From: Solimonas sp.
Lineage (GTDB): Bacteria > Pseudomonadota > Gammaproteobacteria > Nevskiales > Nevskiaceae
NCBI GenBank assembly: GCA_030149365.1
Contig: JASBRP010000004.1
Coordinates: 124,001 to 188,000, forward strand
DNA length: 64,000 nucleotides
Direction of reading: 5' to 3'
Positions 26,928 through 34,542 of the stretch are shown one piece after another. Positions within the stretch are counted from its first letter, which is position 1, and the number at the start of each line of letters is the position of its first letter. The notes under the pieces were generated by a model that was not told where the DNA came from, ran no database searches, and saw nothing but the letters and a program-made list of their open reading frames with translations. A program made the position numbers and the translations under genes.

Positions 26928-27578
26928 TCAGGCGGCGATCGCGCGCGCCGCCGGCTGGCCGCGGGCGGCGGTGACGCCGCCGAGTGCCATCAGCAGGCTG
27001 ACCCGGGTGGCTTCCTCGGCATTGGGCTCGCCGGTCAGCAACTGGCGGTTGATCAGGGACAGCAGCAGGCCGACGATGCCCTGGGCCAGGGACGTCCGGG
27101 TCTGCTCGTCGAGCCCCTGGGCGGCCGTCAGCTCTTCGGCGATCGCCTGCTCCAGGGAGCCGTAGTAGGCCATGACCAGGCGGTCGGCGTTCTCGCTGAC
27201 GTCGTGGCCGTGGCGATACCAGGCCAGGAAACCATCACGGTCCTGCAGCGACTGCTGCAGGATGAAGCCGACCACGCTGCGCAGGGAGCTGGCCAGTTCA
27301 CGAGTGCGGTCGGCCTTGAGGCGGACCTTGAGGGCCTGTAGGCCTTCGCGAACCGGCTCGAAGTGGCCCTTGAGGACCGTCAGCAGGGCCTCTTCCTTGT
27401 CCGTGAAGTGGACGTAGAAGGTGCCGACCGCGACGCCGGCCTCGCGGGTCACGTCGCTGACCTGGGTGCGGCCGTAGCCCACCGCGGCGAAGCACTTGGC
27501 GGAAGCCCGCATCAACTGTGCACGCGTCTCCTCCGGAGCATGCTTGCGACGCTTCTTGGTTTCGATCGGCTGCAGCAT
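26928..27578 (-). CDS. TetR-family transcriptional regulator
   Basis: A 216-residue repressor-type protein. The N-terminal helix-turn-helix is typical: TRAQLMRASAKCFAAVGYGR, then QVSDVTREAGVAVGTFYVHF and TDKEEALLTVL. The remaining helices (about 70-210) form a ligand pocket of unknown specificity. GAAGGGGG eight to nine bases before ATG 27578 is a strong ribosome site. Two palindromes with related TGAcT/AgTCA half-sites lie in its own upstream region (27611-27657), suggesting autoregulation. It is the nearest regulator to the megasynthase operon, though a terminator separates them; control of that operon or of the divergent DUF4124 gene is possible. Confidence 0.9.
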   Translation of the reverse strand: MLQPIETKKRRKHAPEETRAQLMRASAKCFAAVGYGRTQVSDVTREAGVAVGTFYVHFTDKEEALLTVLKGHFEPVREGLQALKVRLKADRTRELASSLRSVVGFILQQSLQDRDGFLAWYRHGHDVSENADRLVMAYYGSLEQAIAEELTAAQGLDEQTRTSLAQGIVGLLLSLINRQLLTGEPNAEEATRVSLLMALGGVTAARGQPAARAIAA

Positions 27579-27610
27579 CAGAAAAACCCCCTTCAGGTCA
27601 GATCATGACG

Positions 27611-27657
27611 ACTGAGTCAGTATATCAACTGACCCTTTAAAAATGACTCGTTAGTCA
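27611..27657. promoter_or_regulatory. Probable TetR operator pair
   Basis: ACTGAGTCAGT (27611-27621) is a perfect odd palindrome, and TGACT-CGTT-AGTCA (27644-27657) has perfect 5-bp arms; both use an ACTGA/TGACT-type half-site. They lie 33-80 bp upstream of the TetR start codon in an AT-rich patch between divergent genes. Autorepression is inferred from position and symmetry. Confidence 0.6.
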
Positions 27658-27781
27658 GATTTTCCCATCCTAGCGTTCAATTCCGGCAGGGGTGTTGCGG
27701 AGAAGGGTGCGGACTGCACGATGCGAGGTGCGGCGCTAGACTCTGCGGATCATCAGACCGACCGTGCCCCGGATGCCTCAC

Positions 27782-28387
27782 ATGCGTCTTTTCCCTGTGT
27801 TTTCCGCCGTATTGATCGTTCTGGGTGGCACGGCCGCGCAGGCCCAGTCGGCCTATCGCTGCAGCACCCCGAACGGCACGGTGTTCCAGGACCGGCCCTG
27901 CAGTAACGGCGCCTCCGTGCGGGTTCACAAGGCAGTTCCGGTTCCGGCGGCCGAACCGGAGCCCCAGGCCTTGAGCCAGCAGGAGCTGCAGATGCAGATC
28001 CTGCAGTTGCAGGCCCAGCAGAAGATGCTGGAGCAGGAGCGTTTGGCGGAGGAGGGCGCGGGTGCGCCGCCACCGCGCCCGTCGGCCAAGACTGGCCAGC
28101 AGAACATGCAGGACTACCTGGATGACCGCGATCGCCAGCGCGAGCAATGGCGCTCGGATCAGCGCCAGGCCTTTGCCGCGGAGGACGCCCGTACCGCCCC
28201 CGGCGCGGCGTTGGCCCGTATCGACAACCGCTTGCGGGACTTGCGCATGCGGCGCGACAGCATGGCGGCGACGCCGCGGGAGCGCAGCCGCGCGGCCTAT
28301 CAGGAAGAGCGCCTGCTGAGGTTGCGGCCCCGGATCGCCGCAGGGAATCCCGATGCGATGGAGGAGGCGGAGGCTTACATGTACTGA
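27782..28387 (+). CDS. DUF4124-type exported protein with coiled-coil region
   Basis: About 201 residues. A signal peptide (FPVFSAVLIVLGGTAAQAQ) is followed by the DUF4124 signature SAYRCSTPNGTVFQDRPC. The middle (about 70-105) is Gln/Leu/Glu-rich (LSQQELQMQILQLQAQQKML) and probably a coiled coil; the C-terminal half is very rich in Arg. It resembles the protein at 2445 only in the DUF4124 part. ATG 27782 is used; ATG 27773 and GTG 27764 are in frame. TAGACT at 27737-27742 may be a -10 element. It is periplasmic, of unknown function. Confidence 0.8.
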   Translation: MRLFPVFSAVLIVLGGTAAQAQSAYRCSTPNGTVFQDRPCSNGASVRVHKAVPVPAAEPEPQALSQQELQMQILQLQAQQKMLEQERLAEEGAGAPPPRPSAKTGQQNMQDYLDDRDRQREQWRSDQRQAFAAEDARTAPGAALARIDNRLRDLRMRRDSMAATPRERSRAAYQEERLLRLRPRIAAGNPDAMEEAEAYMY

Positions 28388-28400
28388 CGCCGCGGGCGGC

Positions 28401-29237
28401 TCAGTCGCCCTGGTCCGAGCGCAGCTTCTCCTGGGCTTTCTCCAGGCGGCGCTTGTAGAACTCCGCGAACAGCTTGAGGGCCGGGCCCGGGACGGCCGAG
28501 GTGGCCAGCAGGAAGCCGGTGGCCAGCGGGGTGGTGCGGCGTGCCGGGCGGCGCGCGATGGCATCCAGGATCCAACCGGCGGCGTCCGCCACTTCCATCT
28601 GCGGCAGGTACTTGTAGACCTTGGTCGGCTCGGTCATGGCCGTCTTGACCAGGGGGTAGTTGATCGTGGTGGCGTCGATGCCGTGCTCGGTCAGTTCGAT
28701 GCGCATGGAGCGGGTGAATGCGTCCAGTGCCGCCTTGCTGGCCAGATAGGCGGCGAAGCGCGGCGTGCTCATCAGGGCCGCCACGCTGGAAACGTTGATG
28801 ACATGGCCATGGCCTTGCTGGCGGAAGCGCGGCAGCAGGTTCAGCGTCATGCGCACGGCGGCGAAGTAGTTGATCTGCATGGTCCGCTCGAAGTCGTGCA
28901 TGCGCCCAACCGACTCGATCAGCGGGCGGCGGATCGAGCGCCCGGCGTTGTTGACCAGCACGTCGAGCCGCTCGTGCTCGGCCATCAGCTTCTCGCAGCA
29001 GGCATCCACCGACTTGGGGTCCGCCAGGTCGGTGGGGTAGATGTGCGCCTCGCCACCCTCGGCCTGGATCTCGGCCTGGACCGCGCGCAGCTCCTCTTCG
29101 CGACGGGCGATCAGGCAGACCACGGCGTCACGGCGGGCCAGTTGCCGGGCGGCTTCCGCGCCGATGCCGCTGGAGGCGCCGGTGATGACGACGGTCTTGC
29201 CGATGAAGCTCTGGATGGGGGAGGTTGCGGCGCTCAT
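28401..29237 (-). CDS. Short-chain dehydrogenase/reductase
   Basis: About 278 residues with the classical SDR pattern: [20 protein letters not shown] (NAD(P) binding), [16 protein letters not shown], and [22 protein letters not shown] carrying the catalytic Ser, Tyr and Lys. The C-terminal section ([20 protein letters not shown]) is hydrophobic and could associate with membrane, as in SDRs related to the reductase domains of acyl-CoA reductases. The substrate is unknown. ATG 29237 was chosen over upstream in-frame codons. Its stop is 13 bp from that of the DUF4124 gene on the other strand. Confidence 0.85.
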   Translation of the reverse strand: MSAATSPIQSFIGKTVVITGASSGIGAEAARQLARRDAVVCLIARREEELRAVQAEIQAEGGEAHIYPTDLADPKSVDACCEKLMAEHERLDVLVNNAGRSIRRPLIESVGRMHDFERTMQINYFAAVRMTLNLLPRFRQQGHGHVINVSSVAALMSTPRFAAYLASKAALDAFTRSMRIELTEHGIDATTINYPLVKTAMTEPTKVYKYLPQMEVADAAGWILDAIARRPARRTTPLATGFLLATSAVPGPALKLFAEFYKRRLEKAQEKLRSDQGD

Positions 29238-29451
29238 GACTGCGGAAATCCCTTTGGAAACGCTGAAAACATAGTGCAGACCCGACTTGTCCGTCATGTC
29301 CCTGACGTCAGGGGTCGCTGTCCGCACGGCACTGGTAAAGGCCGCCCCTGGCGCCAGCCCTGGAGGCGGCCGGACGGCGGGCGGGGATTCTAAGGCCGAA
29401 GCGTGACGGCCGGGTTGGTAGATTCATCCCGGGCGCCTTGCCGCCCTGCGG

Positions 29452-30540
29452 CTACGGCAGATGCGGCCGGGCCAGGTATTCCTCGGACTGCATCTCCGTG
29501 AGCCGGCTCTGGGTGCGCTGGAACTCGAACTTCAGCTTCTCGCCGGCATACAGCTCCGCCTGCGGCACCTCGGCGGCGACGATCAGCTTGACCGCCCGGT
29601 CGTAGAACTCGTCCACCAGGTTGATGAAGCGCCGGGCGGCGTCCTCGTGGAACACGGTCAGCTTGGGCACGCGCGACAGCAGCACGGCGTGGTGGGTGCG
29701 GGCCAGCTCGATGTAGTCGGCGGCGCCACGCGGGCCTTCGCAGAGGGCGGCGAAGTCGAACCAGGCGACGCCATCGGCCAGGCGCCGGGCGTGGATCGTG
29801 CGGCCATGCACCTGCATGTCCACGTCCTTGCGGCACTTGTCCGGTGCCAGCTCGTCGAACCAGCACTTGAGGTTGGCCTCGGCGGCGGCATCACAAGGGT
29901 GGTGGTAGATCTCGGCGTGGGTCAGCGTGCGCAGGCGGTAGTCGACGCCGCCATCGACGTTCAGCACGCCGACGTGGCGCTTGAGGATGTCGATGAAGGG
30001 AAGGAAGTTGGCGCGCTGCAGGCCATTCTCGTAGAGCCGCTCGGGCGGGATGTTGCTGGTGGCCACCAGCGTCACGCCGGCCTCGAACAGCGACTCGAAC
30101 AGGCGGCCCAGGATCATCGCGTCGGCGATGTCGGAGACGTAGAACTCGTCGAAGCACAGCACTCGCGTTTCCTCGGCGAGCTCGGCGGCCACCAGCTTCA
30201 GCGGGTCCTGCTCGTTGGGATACTTGCGGCGCCGCTCGTGCACCTCGAGCATGAAGCGGTGGAAATGCGTGCGTCGCTTGCCGCTGAACGGCAGCGAGTC
30301 GTAGAACGCATCCATCAGGTAGGTCTTGCCGCGACCTACGCCGCCCCAGAAATACAGGCCCGGCACGGCTGGCCAGCGCTTCTTCGACAGGCCGAAGCGG
30401 CGCTTGGGCGGGTTGGCGACCAGGGTGTCGTAGACCGACTGCAGGGCGTCCACGGCCTGTGCCTGGGAGGCGTCGCGGCTGAAGTCGGTGCGCTGCAGGT
30501 CGCGATCGTAGCGCTGGCGGGGAGTGAGGGGCTTGGTCAC
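29452..30540 (-). CDS. zapE: Cell division ATPase ZapE (AFG1-like)
   Basis: About 362 residues of the ZapE/AFG1 AAA-like family. Walker A is FWGGVGRGKTYLMDAFY, Walker B is TRVLCFDEFYVSDIADAM, and LVATSNIPPERLYENGLQR is the sensor region typical of the family. ZapE is a peripheral ATPase that associates with the Z ring at late constriction. No ATG lies near the expected N-terminus; GTG 30540 or TTG 30546 may be used. The latter begins 2 bp after the flavoenzyme gene upstream, so the two are likely co-transcribed. Confidence 0.93.
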   Translation of the reverse strand: MTKPLTPRQRYDRDLQRTDFSRDASQAQAVDALQSVYDTLVANPPKRRFGLSKKRWPAVPGLYFWGGVGRGKTYLMDAFYDSLPFSGKRRTHFHRFMLEVHERRRKYPNEQDPLKLVAAELAEETRVLCFDEFYVSDIADAMILGRLFESLFEAGVTLVATSNIPPERLYENGLQRANFLPFIDILKRHVGVLNVDGGVDYRLRTLTHAEIYHHPCDAAAEANLKCWFDELAPDKCRKDVDMQVHGRTIHARRLADGVAWFDFAALCEGPRGAADYIELARTHHAVLLSRVPKLTVFHEDAARRFINLVDEFYDRAVKLIVAAEVPQAELYAGEKLKFEFQRTQSRLTEMQSEEYLARPHLP

Positions 30541-30547
30541 GGGCAAG

Positions 30548-31864
30548 CTATCGGCGCTGGATGTCGAACAGGTCCGCCAGGTGCGGGTTCAGGAACAGGC
30601 CGCGCGGATCCATTTCCTGGCGCAGTTGCCGGAAGTCGTCGAAGCGCGGGTACAGCGTGCGCAGTTCATGCGCGGTCTTGTCGTGCTGCTTGCCCCAGTG
30701 CGGGCGGCCGTCGTTGCGGTCGAAGATGTCGGTGACCGCGGCGAAGTAATCCTCGTAGGGCATGCCGCGGTACATGTGCACGGCGACGTAGGCCGACTCG
30801 CGCTGGTAGCTGGGCGACAGCCACAGCGAGTCGGCCTTGACGAAGCTGATGTGCAGCGGGAAATGCACGCGGAAGCGCAGCGCGCTGATCAGCCGGTCGA
30901 TCTGGCGGATCGCCATTGGCAGGCGGTCCAGCGGGATGCTGTATTCGGCCTGGTGGTAACGCAGCAGGCGGCGCGTGGCGAGGCCCTGGTGTGCATCGCG
31001 CACGCTCTGCGAGACCGGCATGCGCTGCGAGGCGAAGCGGCTGATGCGCTCGCTCAGCGAGGGCACGCGGCGCGCGGTCTCCGACAGCGCCCACATCAGG
31101 CCGTTCTCCACGGCCAGGTCGCTGGCCAGCTTGGCCGGCTGCCACAGGTTGGCCGGCCGGCGCGTGCTGTCCATGCACTTGATCTGGGCGGTCTCGCTGT
31201 AGGGGAACCAGAAGAATTCGAAGTTGCGGTAGCCGTGCAGGTACTCATCCAGGCGCACCAGTGTTTCTTCCAGTGGCGCCTGGAAGCTCTGGCAGTGCAG
31301 GCGATAGGCGTCCACGCACTGCAGTTCCACGTGCGTGATCACGCCGAGCGCGCCCAGCGACAGCGCCGCGGCGTCCAGCAACTCGCCGTTGGCGTCGCGC
31401 GTGAGGGTCTTGACCGTGCCGTCGGCCACCACCAGCTTGAGGCCGGTGACCTGCGAGGACAGGCTGCCGAACGACAGGCCCGAGCCGTGGGTGCCGGTGC
31501 TGATGGCGCCGGCCACGGTCTGCGCGTCGATGTCGCCGAGGCTTTCCAGTGCCAGGCCGCGCTCGAACAGCAGGCTGCCCAGCTCCTTCAGCGTGGTGCC
31601 GGCGCGTACCCAGACGCGGCGGCGCTCCAGGTCGGCGGCCTCGATGCCGGTGAAGTCGTCCAGCGACATCTGGTTCTCGTCGCTGTAGCACAGCGGCGAG
31701 AAGGAGTGGCCGCTGCCGATGACACGCAGGCGCTCGCCTTCTTCGGCGCAGCGCAGGACTTCGGACTGGATTTCCTCGATGCCGAGCGGACGGCTGCGGT
31801 GGTGCGGCTCGCAGCTCACGGAGCCGGACCAGTTCTGCCAGCGGTAGGTTCGTTTCAGCGCCAT
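30548..31864 (-). CDS. FAD-linked oxidase, D-arabinono-1,4-lactone oxidase family
   Basis: A 438-residue flavoprotein of the vanillyl-alcohol-oxidase superfamily. The PP-loop FAD region reads RLRVIGSGHSFSPLCY, with DAQTVAGAISTGTHGSGLSF further on. The C-terminal HWGKQHDK matches the HWxK motif of aldonolactone oxidases. It probably oxidises a sugar lactone or polyol, with oxygen or another acceptor. No signal peptide is seen. Its stop is a few bases before zapE. Confidence 0.87.
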   Translation of the reverse strand: MALKRTYRWQNWSGSVSCEPHHRSRPLGIEEIQSEVLRCAEEGERLRVIGSGHSFSPLCYSDENQMSLDDFTGIEAADLERRRVWVRAGTTLKELGSLLFERGLALESLGDIDAQTVAGAISTGTHGSGLSFGSLSSQVTGLKLVVADGTVKTLTRDANGELLDAAALSLGALGVITHVELQCVDAYRLHCQSFQAPLEETLVRLDEYLHGYRNFEFFWFPYSETAQIKCMDSTRRPANLWQPAKLASDLAVENGLMWALSETARRVPSLSERISRFASQRMPVSQSVRDAHQGLATRRLLRYHQAEYSIPLDRLPMAIRQIDRLISALRFRVHFPLHISFVKADSLWLSPSYQRESAYVAVHMYRGMPYEDYFAAVTDIFDRNDGRPHWGKQHDKTAHELRTLYPRFDDFRQLRQEMDPRGLFLNPHLADLFDIQRR

Positions 31865-31934
31865 CGGTTCTGGGGGGAGGCGAAGGCAGGGCCGCGCAGG
31901 GCGCAGGCGGGGCGCAAGGATAGCGGATCGTTGC

Positions 31935-32693
31935 TCAGACCGCCGCCTCGGTGGCGGCGTCGGCCGGGGCGTGGGCGGGGGCGCTGTCGGGCTCGCGGCA
32001 CAGCCGCAGGACCACGGCGCGGGCGGTGTCGCGCAGCTGCTGGGCCGCCTGCGCCGAGCCGTCCGGCTGGATAGGGGCTTCCAGCTCGACGGTCACGGTG
32101 TTCCAGCGGGGCAGCCGGTTGCCGCCGCCATAGAGCCGGCGGGTGCCGCGGATGCCGGCCGGGACCACCGGCACGCCCGCGCGGGCGGCGATCATGAAGG
32201 CGCCGTTCTTGAAGGGCAGCAGGCCGGGGGGCGCCTTGAAGGTGCCCTCCGGGAAGATCACGAAGCTTTCGCCCTCGGCCATGCGCCGGATCAGGGTGCG
32301 AGTCAGGGCCGCGGCGCTGCGGGCGTTGCCGCGGTTGACGAATTCCACGCCCATGCGCTTCAGCGTCCAGCCGGCCAGCGGCCAGCTGGCGGCGCCGTCC
32401 TGCACCATGAAGGTGAAGCGGCGGGGCAGGGCGGCGGTCAGCACCAGGCCGTCGAGGTAGCTGGCATGGTTGCAGACCACCAGCGCCGGGGTGGCCGGCA
32501 GGTGCCGGCGCCCCTGCACGAACAGCGGTACGCCGATGCAGCCCAGTAGCAGGCGTACGCCAAGGCGGCCGACCTCGCGCCGCAGGGCGGCGCCAGGGGT
32601 GGCGATCACGGTCAGGCAGACCAGCGGCAGTACCAGCATGAAGACCAGGAAAGCCAGCGGCGGGTAGACCAGGTCGAGGAGTCGTCGGAGCAT
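31935..32693 (-). CDS. 1-acyl-sn-glycerol-3-phosphate acyltransferase (PlsC-like)
   Basis: A 252-residue membrane-associated acyltransferase. An N-terminal hydrophobic stretch (PPLAFLVFMLVLPLVCLTVI) precedes the H(x4)D motif NHASYLDG (H76, D81); the substrate-binding block FVIFPEGTF and a VPVVPAGIRGTRRL segment follow. It likely acylates lysophosphatidate or a related lysolipid; several PlsC paralogues per genome are usual, so it need not be the main PlsC. The ATG at 32693 overlaps, on the opposite strand, an ATG at 32692 that belongs to the xerD reading frame. Confidence 0.88.
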   Translation of the reverse strand: MLRRLLDLVYPPLAFLVFMLVLPLVCLTVIATPGAALRREVGRLGVRLLLGCIGVPLFVQGRRHLPATPALVVCNHASYLDGLVLTAALPRRFTFMVQDGAASWPLAGWTLKRMGVEFVNRGNARSAAALTRTLIRRMAEGESFVIFPEGTFKAPPGLLPFKNGAFMIAARAGVPVVPAGIRGTRRLYGGGNRLPRWNTVTVELEAPIQPDGSAQAAQQLRDTARAVVLRLCREPDSAPAHAPADAATEAAV

Positions 32694-32712
32694 GGGCGGC
32701 TATTATAGAAGG

Positions 32713-33639
32713 GTGAACGACGCCGACTTCGACCAGGGTCTCGCCGAGGCCCCCGGCTTCGAGGACGAGGCTGCCATCGCCCGCTTCCTGGACCGCCTGT
32801 GGCTGGAGCGGGGCCTGTCCAAGAACACCCAGTCCAGCTACCGCTCGGACCTGGCCCTGTTCGCGCGCTGGCTGCTGCCGCGTGGTGGCGCGCTGACCGC
32901 CGCCGGGGAGGCGGACATCAAGGAGTACCTGGCAGCACGCCGGCTCAAGGCACGCTCGCAGGCGCGGCTGCTGTCGGCCCTGCGACAGTTCTACCGCCAC
33001 CTGCATGCCGACCGGCAGCGCCCGGACGACCCGACCGCGCGGCTGGAATCGCCCAAGCTGGGCCTGCGCCTGCCCAAGACCCTGGGCGAATCGGACGTGG
33101 AAAAGCTGCTGGAAGCGCCGGATGTGGAAACCGACCTGGGCCTGCGCGACCGCGCCATGCTGGAGCTGCTGTACGCCAGCGGCCTGCGCGTGTCGGAGCT
33201 GGTGGGGTTGCCGCTGCCGCGCGTGGATCTGCGCCAGGGGGTGGTGCAGGTACTGGGCAAGGGCGGTAAGGAGCGGCTGGTGCCGATGGGTGATCTGGCG
33301 ATCGACTGGGTGGGCCGCTACGTCAATGATGCCCGCAAGACACTCCAGGAGGGCCAGGCCAGTGACTGGCTGTTCGTCACCCGCCGCGGCGGGCCGATGA
33401 GCCGGCAGAATTTCTGGATGCTGATCAAGCGCTATGCCGAGCAGGCCGGCATCCGCGCGAGCCTGTCGCCCCACGGCCTGCGCCATGCCTTCGCCACCCA
33501 CCTGCTGGAACACGGGGCGGACCTGCGCATCCTGCAGTCCCTGCTGGGCCATGCGGACCTGTCCACCACCCAGATCTACACCCACGTGGCCAAGGCGCGC
33601 CTGCGCGACCTGCACCAGCGGCATCACCCCCGCGGCTGA
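32713..33639 (+). CDS. xerD: Site-specific tyrosine recombinase XerD
   Basis: About 308 residues. The catalytic set of tyrosine recombinases is complete, with XerD spacing: R159 (ASGLRVSEL), K183 (GKGGKER), H254 and R257 (SPHGLRHAFATHL), H280 (LLGHADLS) and Y289 (TQIYTHV). With XerC it resolves chromosome dimers at dif. The likely start is GTG 32713 (NDADFDQGL); ATG 32692 would add seven residues. TATTAT at 32701-32706 looks like a -10 box, placing transcription start about at the GTG, so the message may be leaderless. Confidence 0.95.
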   Translation: MNDADFDQGLAEAPGFEDEAAIARFLDRLWLERGLSKNTQSSYRSDLALFARWLLPRGGALTAAGEADIKEYLAARRLKARSQARLLSALRQFYRHLHADRQRPDDPTARLESPKLGLRLPKTLGESDVEKLLEAPDVETDLGLRDRAMLELLYASGLRVSELVGLPLPRVDLRQGVVQVLGKGGKERLVPMGDLAIDWVGRYVNDARKTLQEGQASDWLFVTRRGGPMSRQNFWMLIKRYAEQAGIRASLSPHGLRHAFATHLLEHGADLRILQSLLGHADLSTTQIYTHVAKARLRDLHQRHHPRG

Positions 33640-33660
33640 ATCCCGCCCCGGCGGGCGGGA

Positions 33661-33691
33661 TTGAACGCCGCCGGGCGGTCTTTGTCATAAT
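33661..33691 (+). promoter_or_regulatory. Likely sigma-70-type promoter of dsbC
   Basis: TTGAAC (33661-33666) and CATAAT (33686-33691) are separated by 19 bp. CATAAT ends 28 bp before the dsbC start codon. The boxes are weak to moderate matches, but the position is right. Confidence 0.5.
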
Positions 33692-33719
33692 GACCGCATC
33701 CCCGCTGTCCGGACCTTCC

Positions 33720-34466
33720 ATGAAACACCTGCTTTCCCTCCTCGCCAGCGCCCTGGTTCTCGGCGCCTGCACCGCCTGCGCCCAGGACACCCAGATCGAG
33801 CGCGTCCAGAAGGCCCTGGCGCAGTACATCCCCGAGATCAAGAAGGAAGACATCCGCGAGACCAGCGCCCCGGGCCTCTACGAGGTCCAGGCCGGCCCGG
33901 TCTATGCCTACGTCACCGCCGACGGCAAGTTCCTGGTGCAAGGCGACCTGATGAACATCGAGACCGGCGAGGAGATCACCGAGAACCGCCGTCGCGAGTT
34001 CCGCCTGACCCGCCTGGCCTCGCTGGGGCCGGACAGCACCATCGAGTTCGCGCCGGCCAAGACGCGGCATGTCGTCACCGTGTTCACCGACATCGACTGC
34101 GGCTACTGCCGCAAGCTGCACTCGGAGATCGGCGAGTACAACGACGCCGGCATCGCGATCCGCTACGTGTTCTACCCGCGCGCCGGCCTGGGCTCGGACT
34201 CCTACCGCAAGGCCGAGGCGGTCTGGTGCGCGGCTGATCGCAAGGCGGCCCTCACCAACGCCAAGACCGGTGCGCCGATGACCGGCGACCGCCACGATTG
34301 CGCCAATCCGGTGACGCGCGACTGGCAGCTGGGCCAGGAACTGGGCCTGCGCGGCACGCCGATGATGATCCTGCCCGACGGCGAGGTGGTGAACGGTTAC
34401 GTGCCGGCGCAGCAGCTGGCGATGCGCCTGGACAACCCGCCGCGCCACGACGGCCTGCCCCGGTAA
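33720..34466 (+). CDS. dsbC: Thiol:disulfide interchange protein DsbC
   Basis: About 248 residues. A signal sequence (HLLSLLASALVLGACTACA) is followed by an N-terminal dimerisation domain (about 25-95) and a thioredoxin-like domain with active site DIDCGYCRKLH (C127, C130) and the cis-proline loop RGTPMMIL. A second Cys pair (VWCAADRK and HDCANPV) is the usual structural disulfide. It is a periplasmic disulfide isomerase. The signal sequence also contains LGAC, so lipidation cannot be excluded. A terminator follows at 34484. Confidence 0.95.
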   Translation: MKHLLSLLASALVLGACTACAQDTQIERVQKALAQYIPEIKKEDIRETSAPGLYEVQAGPVYAYVTADGKFLVQGDLMNIETGEEITENRRREFRLTRLASLGPDSTIEFAPAKTRHVVTVFTDIDCGYCRKLHSEIGEYNDAGIAIRYVFYPRAGLGSDSYRKAEAVWCAADRKAALTNAKTGAPMTGDRHDCANPVTRDWQLGQELGLRGTPMMILPDGEVVNGYVPAQQLAMRLDNPPRHDGLPR

Positions 34467-34483
34467 GCCGGCGCGAGTCGATG

Positions 34484-34509
34484 AAAAGGCCCGCCTCGGC
34501 GGGCTTTTT
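34484..34509 (+). terminator. Rho-independent terminator after dsbC
   Basis: A compact hairpin, GCCCGCC (34489-34495) with GGCGGGC (34498-34504), is preceded by AAAAG and followed by five T residues. It ends 33 bp before the next gene. Confidence 0.88.
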
Positions 34510-34542
34510 CGTTGGCGTACCCGAGGCATACTTCCGCCATCC

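Noticed and set aside
31855-33627. A 590-codon minus-strand frame opposite xerD
   Set aside because: It runs through the complement of xerD and another frame of the acyltransferase; both real genes have complete catalytic motifs.
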